Assembly (NCBI RefSeq): GCF_026626635.1
Contig: NZ_JAPNKA010000001.1
Span: forward strand, 11,082,501 to 11,146,500
Source of the DNA: Archangium lansingense
GTDB taxonomy: Bacteria; Myxococcota; Myxococcia; Myxococcales; Myxococcaceae
Length of the DNA: 64,000 nt
Direction: 5' to 3'
Shown: positions 45,541 through 56,997 of the stretch, one piece after another
Numbering within the stretch: the stretch's first letter is position 1
Layout: every line of letters starts with the position of its first letter
Program-made: the position numbers and the translations under genes
The notes under the pieces: generated by a model
What the model saw: only the letters and a program-made list of their open reading frames with translations
What the model was told of the DNA's origin: nothing
The model's database searches: none

Positions 45541-47289
45541 CTAGGGCGAATCCAGGAAGGCAGGCCGGAACTCCGTCACCTGGCCGCCGCTGAAGGAGAA
45601 GCGTCCGCCGAACTCGGGTCGCTCGTCGTTGAGGACGTACCCGAAGTCGAGGCGGAACGGGAAGGTGTTGAACTGGGGGAAGAGCAGCCGCAGGCCCACG
45701 CCCACCGAGTGCACGAAGCGAGGGCCCTCCTCGAACGCCGAGCCCGCGTCGTAGAAGAGCACGCCGCCCAGGTGCACCGTGTAGAGGATGAGGGGCCGGG
45801 TGCGGTACTCCACGTTGAGCAACGCCATGCGCTTGCCTGAGTAGGCCTCCGGTCGCGCCCCCCGCAGTCCGTTGCCGCCTCCGAGCAGCAGCACGCGCTC
45901 GTTCAGGTCGTCGATGTTCACGTCCAGCAGGCCCCTCACCACGAAGCGCCCGCCGAGCACCTTCGGGGAGACCTGCTGAAACTCCGCGGCCCAGCGGCGG
46001 TTGGTCCAGGTCCCCGCCCCTTGCCCACCGAGAACCCGGCGCACAGAGGCAGCGGTGGCCAGCGAGGAGAGCGCATCCCCCAGTCGCACGCGGTAGCGGG
46101 CGGTGAGCCCCACCTCAGCGAAGTTTCCCGCCGAGGCCAACAGCGCGGGGGCGTAGCGCGCCGTGGCGGTGAGGTAGGGCCCCACCTGGAAGTCCTCCGA
46201 GAGGGCGTAGGAGTCCACGTCGCGCATCACCTCGTAGCGCGTCTCCCAGAAGCGCGCGTAGGCGAGCACATACGTGGCGTCCTCGCTGCGTGGCAGGAGG
46301 GTGTCCCGCAGCCAGGCGCTCTGGGCCTCATCCAGCCCGGAGCTCGCGGGAGCCCCATAGCGCCGGTGGTACAAGCCTACGCCTCCACCCGCGTCCAACT
46401 TGTAGCGCGAGCCCCAGGAGCGCAGGTACAGCGTGCTCCCGCTGAACTCGCGAGCATCGTAGATGTAGGGCACCGTGCCGCCCCCGGGGTACGGCAGGGC
46501 CCACACCTCGGCGCCGCGGAAGACGCGGATGGGCTGCACGCGCCACACGGCCTGCGCCTGGAAGCTCCAGGGCGTGTCCAGCGAGTAGAAGGGGCGCGTC
46601 ACCTGCACGTTGCCCCGGGAGCCCTCGAGCTGGCCGCTCTCGCGCCCGAAGACGAGGGAGGCCGTCTCACTGAGGGACCAGCGGCTACCTCCCAGACGCG
46701 GGTCCACATAGGTCTGCCCGAGGCTCACCGAGTCCAGGCGCAGCAGGAAGTCCAGCGCCACCTTCTTGTTCAGCCCGAGGAAGTTCTGCTCGGTGCCCTG
46801 TAGCCGCAGTGACTGAACCAACGTGCCCACCACCTGGAAGTCCTGGTTGAGCCGCAGCGACCAGAGGTCCTTGGTGATGATGAGCAGCGACACCGCGTCC
46901 GGCGTGGAGCCGCGCACCGGCACCACGCGCACCACCGCGAAGATGCCCAGCTTGCGCAGGTTGCGCGCCGTCTCCAGGGCCCGCACCGCCGAGTAGGGCT
47001 CCCCGGGCTTCAGCAACACCTCGCGCCGGATGACCCCTTCGCGCGTGCGCGCGTGGAACACGTTGAGCAGCAACGGGTAGGGGTCACTCGGGGCGACGAC
47101 GTCCTCGGAGGCCACGAGCACGGACTCCAGGCGCTTGCCCTCGGGCTCCGGCTCGATGCTCCGGCCCTCTTCGAGGGCCAGGCCCCATTGCACGAGCGCA
47201 TCCTCGTAGCCCTTGGCGGGCGGAGCGGGGTCCGCCGCCAGCAAGGGCGCGACGAGGAGGGGCAGCCAGGCAAGCGACACGGGCCCCAT
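45541..47289 (-). CDS. BamA/TamA-like outer-membrane protein (POTRA plus beta-barrel)
   Basis: 582 residues with an N-terminal signal peptide (MGPVSLAWLPLLVAPLLA). One POTRA-like module is visible (REVLLKPGEPYSAVRALETA, RNLRKLGIFAVVRVVPVRGS, VSLLIITKDLW, about 85-160), then a barrel of about 400 residues with repeated aromatic strands; GGGNGLRGARPEAYSGKRMA is the conserved loop L6 (VRGY/F-like) region and the end is GQVTEFRPAFLDSP. It could insert or secrete other proteins, but a single POTRA differs from canonical BamA. It is convergent with the MCP gene, only 2 bases apart. Confidence 0.75.
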   Translation of the reverse strand: MGPVSLAWLPLLVAPLLAADPAPPAKGYEDALVQWGLALEEGRSIEPEPEGKRLESVLVASEDVVAPSDPYPLLLNVFHARTREGVIRREVLLKPGEPYSAVRALETARNLRKLGIFAVVRVVPVRGSTPDAVSLLIITKDLWSLRLNQDFQVVGTLVQSLRLQGTEQNFLGLNKKVALDFLLRLDSVSLGQTYVDPRLGGSRWSLSETASLVFGRESGQLEGSRGNVQVTRPFYSLDTPWSFQAQAVWRVQPIRVFRGAEVWALPYPGGGTVPYIYDAREFSGSTLYLRSWGSRYKLDAGGGVGLYHRRYGAPASSGLDEAQSAWLRDTLLPRSEDATYVLAYARFWETRYEVMRDVDSYALSEDFQVGPYLTATARYAPALLASAGNFAEVGLTARYRVRLGDALSSLATAASVRRVLGGQGAGTWTNRRWAAEFQQVSPKVLGGRFVVRGLLDVNIDDLNERVLLLGGGNGLRGARPEAYSGKRMALLNVEYRTRPLILYTVHLGGVLFYDAGSAFEEGPRFVHSVGVGLRLLFPQFNTFPFRLDFGYVLNDERPEFGGRFSFSGGQVTEFRPAFLDSP

Positions 47290-47429
47290 CCTGTCACGCC
47301 GCCGGGGCCGTGGAATACGCTAGTGAACAGCTCCGGCCTGTACCGGGCTCGAAGGGATTCCCGGGCGTAGCCGGAAGCGGGAGACTTCAGCCTTTCGTAG
47401 AGCTGCACCCCGTAACGTCCGGACTCAAC

Positions 47430-47792
47430 GTGAAGATTCTCCTGGTAGAGGACAACGAGGACATCCGCGAAGGGCTGACCGATCTGCTCGAGAGCGAGGG
47501 CTATTCGGTCGCCGGTAGCGGTACTGCGGAAGAGGGACTGGCCCGCTTGAGGTCGGAGTCCTTCCACCTGGTCATCACCGACTACATGCTGCCCGGCCAG
47601 AATGGTGACTGGCTGTTGGAACAGGCCGAGCGGGAGCACCGGCTGCACAGCACGGGCGCGTTGATGATCACCGCCCACCCGCGGGTCCGGCCTCCCTCCG
47701 GCGTGCGCCTGATGCACAAGCCGCTGGACATCGACGACTTCCTGCGCGTGGTCTACGAGTCCATCACCCCATTACGCGCTGTCGGTGGGTAG
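47430..47792 (+). CDS. Single-domain response regulator
   Basis: 120 residues from a GTG at 47430 (VKILLVEDNEDIREGLTDLL); an in-frame upstream extension is unlikely to be translated. Acidic pair ED at 7-8, phosphoacceptor Asp near 51 (VITDYMLPGQNG), Thr in LMITAHPR and Lys in MHKPLDIDD. No output domain. The last 21 bases overlap the end of the convergent BtuF-like gene. The partner kinase is unknown. Confidence 0.8.
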   Translation: MKILLVEDNEDIREGLTDLLESEGYSVAGSGTAEEGLARLRSESFHLVITDYMLPGQNGDWLLEQAEREHRLHSTGALMITAHPRVRPPSGVRLMHKPLDIDDFLRVVYESITPLRAVGG

Positions 47793-48656
47793 CGGCACCG
47801 CACGCAGGTCTCCCGGACGTGGCGAGGGCAGCTTCTCGCCCCGGGCAATGGCCGCCACGATGCGCGCGAGCTGCTCCACCCCATCCGACAGGGCCGCGGG
47901 CCCCGGCTGGAGGATGACCGGGCTCTTCACCTCGTAGAGCTGATCCTCCACCACCGCCGTCACCCGCTCCCAGCCCGGCCGCGAGATGATCTTCTCGCGC
48001 TTCGCCTTGCGGCCACACCAGCTCGCGATGACACCCTCGGGATTCCTCCGGGCCACTTCAGCTGGCTCGAAGATGCGGCCCTTGGCGCCCTGGTGCTGGC
48101 GCGACTCGCGGCACACGTCCTCCCCGCCGACCCACTCCACCAGCTCCGAGCACCAGCGGATTCCGGAGATGAGCGGCTCGTGCCACTCCTCGAAGAAGAT
48201 GCGGGGCCGGCGAGGAAGCCGCTCCGCCGCCTCCGCGTGCCGCACGAGGTTGGCCTCCAGCTCGTCCGCCAGCTTCTCCGCGGCCTCGGCCCGCCCCACC
48301 ATTGCCCCCACCACGCGCACCGTCTGCAGGATCTCCGCGATGGAGCGCTGGTTGAAGAGGACCACGGGCACCCCGCGCTTGCACAGCTCGCGGCCGATGT
48401 CCGCCTGTAGATCCGAGAAACCCAGCACCAGGTCCGGCTTCAGCTCGAGGATTCGCTCGAAGTTGGCGTCCAGGAAGGAGCTGACACGCGGCTTCTTGCG
48501 CGCCTCGGGCGGACGCACAGTGAAACCGGAGACACCCACCACGAGGTCTCCAGCACCGATGCGGTACAGCGTCTCGGTCGTCTCCTCCGTCATGCAGACG
48601 ATGCGCTGGGGGTAGCGCGGCGCAGAGGAGAGCAAGGCCTTCAGTCGGTCGCTCAT
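47772..48656 (-). CDS. Cobalamin/metal-chelate-binding BtuF-like protein without signal peptide
   Basis: 294 residues from the ATG at 48656 (MSDRLKALLSSAPRYPQRIV). Periplasmic-binding-protein fold of the FecD/BtuF type: RIVCMTEETTETLYRIGAGD, VVGVSGFTVRPPEA, ERILELKPDLVLGFSDLQAD, FEEWHEPLISGIRWCSELVE and PGWERVTAVVEDQLYEVKS. Such proteins capture cobalamin or iron chelates, but no signal peptide or lipobox is visible in the chosen start or in the upstream frame, and no ABC permease lies nearby. Cytoplasmic homologues are known in bacteria. It could be wrongly truncated, or an intracellular binder. Confidence 0.82.
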   Translation of the reverse strand: MSDRLKALLSSAPRYPQRIVCMTEETTETLYRIGAGDLVVGVSGFTVRPPEARKKPRVSSFLDANFERILELKPDLVLGFSDLQADIGRELCKRGVPVVLFNQRSIAEILQTVRVVGAMVGRAEAAEKLADELEANLVRHAEAAERLPRRPRIFFEEWHEPLISGIRWCSELVEWVGGEDVCRESRQHQGAKGRIFEPAEVARRNPEGVIASWCGRKAKREKIISRPGWERVTAVVEDQLYEVKSPVILQPGPAALSDGVEQLARIVAAIARGEKLPSPRPGDLRAVPLPTDSA

Positions 48657-48783
48657 ATGACTCTCAGTGTAAGGCTTCAACCGCCCTGGATCGGCGCCCG
48701 GTGTCTTCCCCCGGACTTCCTTCCACCGGCCCTTCCGGACCATGCTCTCCCCTACCCCGAGCCGGGCCTGGATGGCGATCGAT

Positions 48784-49854
48784 ATGACTCCCGCACGCAC
48801 GACCTCCCGCACCTGGGTCCTCCTCCTCCTCGTGGTGGTGGCCACGAGCGCCTGCGGCCCGCGCACCAAGCAGCAGCGCCAGTCTCACGGCGACAAGCGG
48901 ACCGACGAGGCCACCCTGCTGCTCAACGAGGCCTCGCAACATCTCCGGGAGCTGAACGCGGACCGCGCAGAGCCGCTGCTCGCCAAGGCGGAGAAGGTGC
49001 TGGCCCACCCGGACGTGGACCTCTCGCCCGAGGGGGACATGCTCCGCTCGGAGCTTGCGGAGCTGCAGGCGCGCGTTCCGCGGGTCCGCGAGGAGAAGGT
49101 TCGGCGGGAGAAAGAGTCCGTCACGGATCGCGAGCGCAAGGAGCGCGAAGCCATCGCGGAGCGCGAGCGCAAGGCGCTCGAGGCCACGGTGGAGAAGCAG
49201 CGAGACGCGGTCGTGGAGGCGATGTTCGCGGTCACCGAGGCGCTGGATGCGCTCGAGGCCCGGAATGCCGGAAGCGAGCAGGTGACGGCGGCGAGCGACG
49301 CCATCCAACGTACCCGGGAGCGGCTGAAGACGGGCAAGGAGCTGGAGGCGAAGAGCGAGGACTATGCGGCCTCGGCGCGGAGCACCGAGCGGCGCCTGGA
49401 GCAGGCGGAGACTCGGCTCCAGAGCGCCCGGAGGGTGATCGACTTCGTGTCCGGGCCGCTCGGCGAGAGCCAGGAGGCGCCGGCCCTGGAGAAGAAGGCG
49501 AAACGGGAGAAGGACCTCGAGGCACGGCTCTCGATCTACACGGACGTCAGGAACCGTTACCTCCGCTGTGGAAGTGAGGCGGACAAGCTGCTCTCCGAGA
49601 TGCCTGAGCTTGCGCGCAGCCCGCTCTCCGTAAAGGGTCGCCCGATGGCGCTCAAGGCCGTCGCCGCCGGGTGCAAGAAGAAGGCGGGCCTCACCCAGCG
49701 CACCGTGGTGAAGGTGCAGAAGGCCAAAGTGAAGTGGGAGAAGGCCCAGGCCAAGCGGGAGAAGGCCCGAGAGAAGATGGAGAAGCTCAAGGCGGCCCGG
49801 GAGAAGGCCCGGGAAGCCGCCCGGCAGAAGGCACTCGCACGCAAGCGCAAGTAG
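48784..49854 (+). CDS. Coiled-coil lipoprotein with charged C-terminal tail
   Basis: 356 residues from ATG 48784; ATGs at 48742 and 48772 are alternatives. A signal peptide with lipobox (LLLLVVVATSACGPRT) is followed by almost uninterrupted heptad-like, highly charged helices (REEKVRREKESVTDRERKER, RRLEQAETRLQSARRVIDFV), ending in a Lys/Arg-rich tail (REKMEKLKAAREKAREAARQ). It is probably anchored in the outer membrane and reaches towards peptidoglycan. No family is recognised. Confidence 0.7.
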   Translation: MTPARTTSRTWVLLLLVVVATSACGPRTKQQRQSHGDKRTDEATLLLNEASQHLRELNADRAEPLLAKAEKVLAHPDVDLSPEGDMLRSELAELQARVPRVREEKVRREKESVTDRERKEREAIAERERKALEATVEKQRDAVVEAMFAVTEALDALEARNAGSEQVTAASDAIQRTRERLKTGKELEAKSEDYAASARSTERRLEQAETRLQSARRVIDFVSGPLGESQEAPALEKKAKREKDLEARLSIYTDVRNRYLRCGSEADKLLSEMPELARSPLSVKGRPMALKAVAAGCKKKAGLTQRTVVKVQKAKVKWEKAQAKREKAREKMEKLKAAREKAREAARQKALARKRK

Positions 49855-49857
49855 ACC

Positions 49858-51165
49858 TCACGAGGTGTACGCCGCCTCGCCGTGCTGAGTGGAGTCGAGC
49901 CCCATGCGCTCCTCCTCCTCGGTGACGCGCAGGCCCACCACCTTGTCCACCAGCTTGAGCAGGCCGAGCGTCACCACCGCGGTGTAGGCACCCACCACCA
50001 GCAGGGCCAGCGCCTGCTTGCCGAGCAGCGCCGGATTGCCGTGCAGCAGCCCATCCGCGCCCGCCGGGTTGAGCGCGGCCTGGGAGAACACGCCCACCAG
50101 CAGCGCGCCCAGCAGGCCGCCCACGCCGTGCACGCCCCAGGCGTCCAACGCGTCGTCGTAGTGCAGCTTCTCCTTGAGCAGCACCGCGCCGTAGCACACC
50201 AGGCCGGAGATGAGCCCAATGACCAATGAGGCCCCGGGCGACACGTAGCCCGCCGCCGGGGTGATGGCCACCAGCCCCGCCACCAGCCCGGACACGAAGC
50301 CCAGCAGCGTGGGCCTCCGGCGGAAGGACCACTCGGCCACCGTCCACGAGAGCGCCGCCGCCCCCGCCGCCACGTGCGTGGTGACGAACGCCAGTGCCGC
50401 CACCTTCCCCGCCGATAGCGCGCTGCCCGCGTTGAAGCCGAACCAACCGAACCACAGCAGCCCCGCCCCCATCACCGTCATCGGCAGGTCATGCGGAATG
50501 AAGCGCTCGCGCCCGTAGCCCACGCGCTTGCCCACGTACAGCGCGCACAGCAGCGCGCTCACCCCCGCAGTCCAATGCACCACCGTGCCGCCCGCGAAGT
50601 CGAGCACCCCCAACTGCAGCAGCCACCCTCCCTCGGCCCACGTCCAGTGCGCCACCGGGTCGTACACCAGCGTGCTCCACAGCAGGATGAAGAGCGCATA
50701 CGCGCTGAACTTCATCCGCTCGGCGAACGCGCCCGAGATGAGCGCCGGGGTGATGATGGCGAACTTGAGCTGGAAGGCCATGAAGACCAGGTGCGGGATG
50801 CTCCCCTTGGCCTCCAGCGACACCCCGTCCAGGAAGAGGAAGTCCGCGCCGCCGATGAGCCCTCCGTGCGTCTTGCCGAAGGCCAGCGAATAGCCGAACA
50901 GCACCCACTGCACCGTCACCAGCGCCAACGCGAAGAACGAGTACATGAACGTGGCCAGCACGTTCTTGCGCCGCACCATGCCGCCGTAGAAGAGCGCCAA
51001 CCCTGGCGTCATCAGCAGCACCAGCGCCGAGGCCACCAGCATCCACGCCGTATCGCCTGAGTCCGCTACCGGCTCGGCCGCCTGGGCGTGCGCCTGCCCG
51101 GCCGCCAGCACTCCCATGACCGGCGCCAACAGCCGGCTCCTTCGCACCCACGGAGAAATCACCAT
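49858..51165 (-). CDS. amtB: Ammonium transporter AmtB
   Basis: 435 residues from the ATG at 51165 (MVISPWVRRSRLLAPVMGVL) with a signal-like first helix; the frame runs on upstream through the kinase gene on the other strand and was not used. Amt signatures: MTPGLALFYGGMVRRKNVLA, VLDFAGGTVVHWTAG (first channel His), WFGWFGFNAGSALSAG, and DAWGVHGVGGLLGALLVG (second His). About eleven membrane helices. No GlnK/PII gene is adjacent. It conducts NH3 after recruiting NH4+ at the periplasmic side. Confidence 0.95.
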   Translation of the reverse strand: MVISPWVRRSRLLAPVMGVLAAGQAHAQAAEPVADSGDTAWMLVASALVLLMTPGLALFYGGMVRRKNVLATFMYSFFALALVTVQWVLFGYSLAFGKTHGGLIGGADFLFLDGVSLEAKGSIPHLVFMAFQLKFAIITPALISGAFAERMKFSAYALFILLWSTLVYDPVAHWTWAEGGWLLQLGVLDFAGGTVVHWTAGVSALLCALYVGKRVGYGRERFIPHDLPMTVMGAGLLWFGWFGFNAGSALSAGKVAALAFVTTHVAAGAAALSWTVAEWSFRRRPTLLGFVSGLVAGLVAITPAAGYVSPGASLVIGLISGLVCYGAVLLKEKLHYDDALDAWGVHGVGGLLGALLVGVFSQAALNPAGADGLLHGNPALLGKQALALLVVGAYTAVVTLGLLKLVDKVVGLRVTEEEERMGLDSTQHGEAAYTS

Positions 51166-51423
51166 GGAGTCGGAGACTGCATTGACGCGGTGCGCAAATC
51201 CAGCGTCGGCCTGAGGGGAATCCTGAGAAACGCAGCGCGTCAGGGAAGGACCCGGCAGGTGAACCTGTCTGGTACGTGACGTCTCGGCGCTGGGGCCGTA
51301 TGGTCGGCCCCCTACAACAGGGGAATCCGGCAGCTCCCGACTTTTCGGAGCCGGCGCGTCTGGTGGTAGCATACGGGATAGGTCACATTTCGCCCCGCCC
51401 GGCGGCGGGCGGCGGGGGAGCTC

Positions 51424-53059
<1,636 letters not shown>

Positions 53060-53066
53060 GATTGTG

Positions 53067-55616
53067 ATGAACCCGACCGCCCTGAAGCGAGCGGGCGCCC
53101 TCGCGCTGGTGTTGTACGCGGGGAGTGCCTTCGGCGACGCGCGCCTGGAGGCCCGCCGTCATTTCCGCAACGGTATGAGCCTCATCGGCCAGGGTCAGTA
53201 CGACCAGGGCATCGCCGAGCTGCTCGTCGCGTATTCCATCAAGCCCCACCCCAACGTCCTCTTCAACATCGCCCGCGCCTACCAGGACGCGGGCAGGTTG
53301 ACCGAGGCGGCGGACTACTTGCGGCGTTACATCTCCGCCAACCCGCCGGACATGGCCAACGCGCAGGCCGCACTGGTGAAGCTGGAGGAGGCGCTGCGGG
53401 CCGCCGAGGCGACAAAGCAGGCCGAGGCGGCGAAGCCCACCGAGCCAGCGGTGCCGGGGAAGAAGCCCGGACTGCCCCCCATGCCCGCGGCTCCCGGCGC
53501 CGAGGCGGCCCGGTCGCTCGCGGTCCTGGTCGAGCGGCTGGAGAAGGCCATCGCCCGCGCCGAGTCCCTGCCCACGGCACCGCCCGCTGCCAGCCCCGCG
53601 AAGCCCACGTTTGACGACGCGGTCCCCGACGCCGAAGCCGAGGCAGCCTCCGCGGAGGACGAGGGAGCGGTGCCCTACGAGGAGCTCGTGGTGACGGCCA
53701 GCCGCCGCGCCCAGTCCTCGCTGGAGGCGCCCAACGCCACCACCGTCATCACCGCCGAGGACATCCGCCTGTCGGGCGCCACCAGCCTGCCGGAGCTGCT
53801 GCGCCGCGTGCCGGGCGCCGAGGTGATGATGCTGGGGCCGGCCAGCGCCAACCTCTCGATACGCGGCTTCAACCAGCGCGTCGCCAACAAGGTGCTGGTG
53901 CTGGTGGACGGCCGCACCGAGTACCAGGACTTCCTGGGCATGACGCTCTGGTCGTCCATCCCGGTGGAGCTGCAGGACATCGAGCGCATCGAGGTCATCC
54001 GCGGCCCGGGCAGCGCGCTCTACGGCGCCAACGCCATGCTGGGCGTGGTCAACATCATCACCCGCCCTCCGGGCACCGGCCCCAAGGCGCGCTTCCAGGT
54101 CCAGGGCGGCAACGGCAACACCGCGGGCGGCAGCTTCGTGAGCCATGGCGGCACGGGCGGGCTGCGCTACCGCGCCTCGGCGGCGTACATCCAGGCGGAC
54201 AAGTGGAGCCGCGACTTCGCGGGGGACCGGCCGGACATGGCGGTGGTGGACCCCCAACCCGACCTGGGCGTGCGCAGCGCACGGGGAAGCCTGGCCACCC
54301 ACTACCAGTTCGACTCGGGTGCCACGCTGGGCCTGTCCGGCGGCGTCAACCGCTACTACACGGAAGCCTACCCGCTGGGCGTGCTGCGCAACTTCTACCT
54401 GGACGGGGTGAGCGCCTTCGCCAAGGCGGACGCGGAGCTGGGGCCCCTGAAGGTGAAGGCCTTCTGGAACCACCTCTCGGTGGACGCGGGGCCGCAGTTC
54501 GAGGCCGTGGGCCAGCGCTCGCTGGCCACGCACGTTGAATCCAACCTCTTCAACGGTGAAGTGCTCTACAGCAAGCGCTTCGAGCTGCTGGGCGAGCACC
54601 ATGTGAACGTGGGCGTGGAGGGCCGCCTCAAGCGCGTGGCGTGGAGCTACCTGGGCCCCCTGCGCGAGGAGATCCACGCCGCGGCCTTCGTGCAGGACGA
54701 GTGGCGCCTGGCGGAGCCCCTGCGCGTGGTGGCCTCCTACCGCGTGGACCGTCACCCGCTGCTGGACAAGGGCCAGCCGGGCCTCGCCCACTCGCCGCGC
54801 GTGTCCGCTGTCTTCATGCCCTTCGAGGGCCATGCCTTCCGCGCCAGCGCTGCCTCGGCCTTCCGCGTGCCCACGTTCCTGGAAAGCTACATGGACGTGC
54901 ATATCCCCATCCCGAGCGTCAACGGCGCCAGCGCGCTCTCCAGCGGCAACCGGGCGCTCCAGGCGGAGCAGATGGTGGCGCTTGAGCTGGGCTACCGCGG
55001 CGAGGCCCCCAGCCTGGGCATGGACTGGGACGTGGCCCTGTACCAGAACCGGGTGAGCAACCTCATCCACCTGTCCGCGGTGAGGCCCCTGCCGGCGGAG
55101 GAGTCCTGGGACGCCACCACGGGCACGTACCTGCTGGGCCGCTCCCTCTTCGAGAACGAAGCGGCCGTCTACACCGCGCGCGGAGCCGAGGCCGGTGTGA
55201 CGCTGGCCCCGGTGGATGGCCTCGGCATCAAGGCCAACGCCGCCTTCCAGCAGGTGTCGGCCGAGGGCGAGGATGGCCTGTGCGGCCCCTGCAGCCAGGC
55301 ACCCCAATTCAAGCTCTACGGCGGCGTCACCTACCGCACGCGCCAGGCGCTGGAGCTGGGCGTGGACGTGGCCTGGACGTCCAACACCACCTGGGTGGAG
55401 CGAGAGCCCGCGTCGAAGGACCCCACCGTCATCGAGCCGCTGGCCAACTCGCTGCCCGCCTACACCGTCATCAACGCCCGCGTGGGCTACACGCCTGTGA
55501 AGGACCGGGTGTCAGTGGCGCTGGTGGGCTCCAACCTGGGCCCCACGCACGCCCAGCACCCCTTCGGCAACCGCATCGAGCGCCGCGTGCTCGCCATCCT
55601 GACGGTGACCCCATGA
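53067..55616 (+). CDS. TonB-dependent receptor with N-terminal TPR domain
   Basis: 849 residues from ATG 53067 (GTG 53064 is an alternative). Signal peptide (LALVLYAGSAFG), then TPR-like helices (RRHFRNGMSLIGQGQYDQGI, NIARAYQDAGRLTEAADYLR; about 25-120), an Ala/Glu/Pro linker, and the receptor: TonB-box-like EELVVTA, plug (ATTVITAEDIRLSGATSLPE, IERIEVIRGPGSALYGANAM) and a 22-strand-type barrel ending RVLAILTVTP. TPR ahead of the plug is unusual and may contact a periplasmic partner. It lies between the kinase and a lipoprotein whose start overlaps its stop (ATGA). Confidence 0.9.
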   Translation: MNPTALKRAGALALVLYAGSAFGDARLEARRHFRNGMSLIGQGQYDQGIAELLVAYSIKPHPNVLFNIARAYQDAGRLTEAADYLRRYISANPPDMANAQAALVKLEEALRAAEATKQAEAAKPTEPAVPGKKPGLPPMPAAPGAEAARSLAVLVERLEKAIARAESLPTAPPAASPAKPTFDDAVPDAEAEAASAEDEGAVPYEELVVTASRRAQSSLEAPNATTVITAEDIRLSGATSLPELLRRVPGAEVMMLGPASANLSIRGFNQRVANKVLVLVDGRTEYQDFLGMTLWSSIPVELQDIERIEVIRGPGSALYGANAMLGVVNIITRPPGTGPKARFQVQGGNGNTAGGSFVSHGGTGGLRYRASAAYIQADKWSRDFAGDRPDMAVVDPQPDLGVRSARGSLATHYQFDSGATLGLSGGVNRYYTEAYPLGVLRNFYLDGVSAFAKADAELGPLKVKAFWNHLSVDAGPQFEAVGQRSLATHVESNLFNGEVLYSKRFELLGEHHVNVGVEGRLKRVAWSYLGPLREEIHAAAFVQDEWRLAEPLRVVASYRVDRHPLLDKGQPGLAHSPRVSAVFMPFEGHAFRASAASAFRVPTFLESYMDVHIPIPSVNGASALSSGNRALQAEQMVALELGYRGEAPSLGMDWDVALYQNRVSNLIHLSAVRPLPAEESWDATTGTYLLGRSLFENEAAVYTARGAEAGVTLAPVDGLGIKANAAFQQVSAEGEDGLCGPCSQAPQFKLYGGVTYRTRQALELGVDVAWTSNTTWVEREPASKDPTVIEPLANSLPAYTVINARVGYTPVKDRVSVALVGSNLGPTHAQHPFGNRIERRVLAILTVTP

Positions 55617-56860
55617 GCGTCCCCTGCTCGAAGAGCCTGGTAGGCCTGGCCCTGGCGTCCGTGCTCGCCACCGGCTGCGAGCCCCCACCCGTGGTGCCCA
55701 CCGCGGACCAGCGCCAGAACCAGAAGCTGGCCCGCATCGACGGACAGGTGGTGGTGCAGAGCCGCGCCCGCGGCAACGCCATCGTCCTGCTCTATGACGC
55801 CGAGCGTCCGCCTCCGCCCCAAGGCGCGGGCCGCCCGGTGAGCTTCACCGTCATCCCCGCGCAGCAGCTCTTCGGACCGGCGGAGCCCGGCTCGTCCGGC
55901 CCCTTCACCGCGCCCTTCTCCTTCAGCCTCGTGGCCCCGGGGCGCTACCTGCTGCGCGGCTTCATCGACGCGGACACCTGCCTGGCGGTCGCCTCGCCCT
56001 GCCACGGCCCGGACTTCATTCCCTGGTACAGCATCACCGGCGAGCCCAACGCCGGAGACGTGGGAGGCGCCGCGGTGGACCCCATCACCCGCGTCCCGCG
56101 TGTGGTGGAGGTGGCCGTGGGCCCGGATGGTGTGCCCCAGGCTGCCACCGGCGTCTCCGTGAGCTTCAGCGACTCGAACACCGTCCCCGAGCGGCCCGCC
56201 TTCCGCGTGGAGGGAGGCACCTCGTTCAACCCCACGTCGGGCCCCAAACGGCTCGAGCTCTGGCCCCTGCAGGTCAACGAGGGCGTGGTGTCCATCCACG
56301 CGCACACGCCCACCATGCTGGTGCGCTACGTGGACGACAACGCCGACGGCGTGCCCGACGACGCCGACGGGAACGGCCAGCCGGAGCTGTGGCCGCGCGT
56401 GCTGGTGCGCAAGCTGGCGGACGGGGAAGGACTCAGTGCCGCGCAGAAGCTCGCCGACGAGAACGACCTGGATCGCGATGGCCTCCTCGATGCCGTGGGC
56501 ACCGACTACCCCCGGGCCGATGGCACCAGCGACGGACTGCCGGACCAGGTGGTGCTCGCCGCGACGCTCGCGCCGGACCCGGCCCTGATGGATGCCCTCC
56601 GCAATCCCGATGGCACTCCGCGCATGTATCCCGTGCCCGTGAGTTCACTGGGAGTGCTCGTGCTGCCTCAGGCGCTCGATGTGAGGAATCCACTCAAGCG
56701 GGAGGCTCTGAAGTCGGTGCCTTCTGGCCGCTACGCCATTACGCTCGTCCAGTTCACTGGCCAGACGTGGCGCGTACCCAACGAGCTGTCTCCCACCTTG
56801 GCGCTCGAAGACGGGTTGCCTCCGGTGGAGAGCCAGTCGTTCGTTCTCGAAGTGCCGTAA
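55613..56860 (+). CDS. Surface lipoprotein in operon with the TonB receptor
   Basis: 415 residues from ATG 55613, overlapping the receptor stop. Signal peptide with lipobox LASVLATGC. The mature part has a beta-rich N-terminal region (RIDGQVVVQSRARGNAIVLL, SFSLVAPGRYLLRGFIDADT) resembling carboxypeptidase-regulatory/surface-ligand domains, then a calcium-binding-like acidic run (DDNADGVPDDADGNGQPE, ENDLDRDGLLDAVGTDY). By analogy with SusCD-type pairs it may be a surface substrate-binding partner of the receptor; that is inference from context. Confidence 0.75.
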   Translation: MSVPCSKSLVGLALASVLATGCEPPPVVPTADQRQNQKLARIDGQVVVQSRARGNAIVLLYDAERPPPPQGAGRPVSFTVIPAQQLFGPAEPGSSGPFTAPFSFSLVAPGRYLLRGFIDADTCLAVASPCHGPDFIPWYSITGEPNAGDVGGAAVDPITRVPRVVEVAVGPDGVPQAATGVSVSFSDSNTVPERPAFRVEGGTSFNPTSGPKRLELWPLQVNEGVVSIHAHTPTMLVRYVDDNADGVPDDADGNGQPELWPRVLVRKLADGEGLSAAQKLADENDLDRDGLLDAVGTDYPRADGTSDGLPDQVVLAATLAPDPALMDALRNPDGTPRMYPVPVSSLGVLVLPQALDVRNPLKREALKSVPSGRYAITLVQFTGQTWRVPNELSPTLALEDGLPPVESQSFVLEVP

Positions 56861-56997
56861 AAAAGCTCATCCCAGCCGAGCGAAAAACTCCAAGGGCGGA
56901 TAGCAGGTCGCTTTGACTTCGAGCTGTCCGTCGGACAACATACTCAGGAATTCCCGAATAGGGATGTGGAGGGGGGACAGTGCAGGGAGACTCTCCA

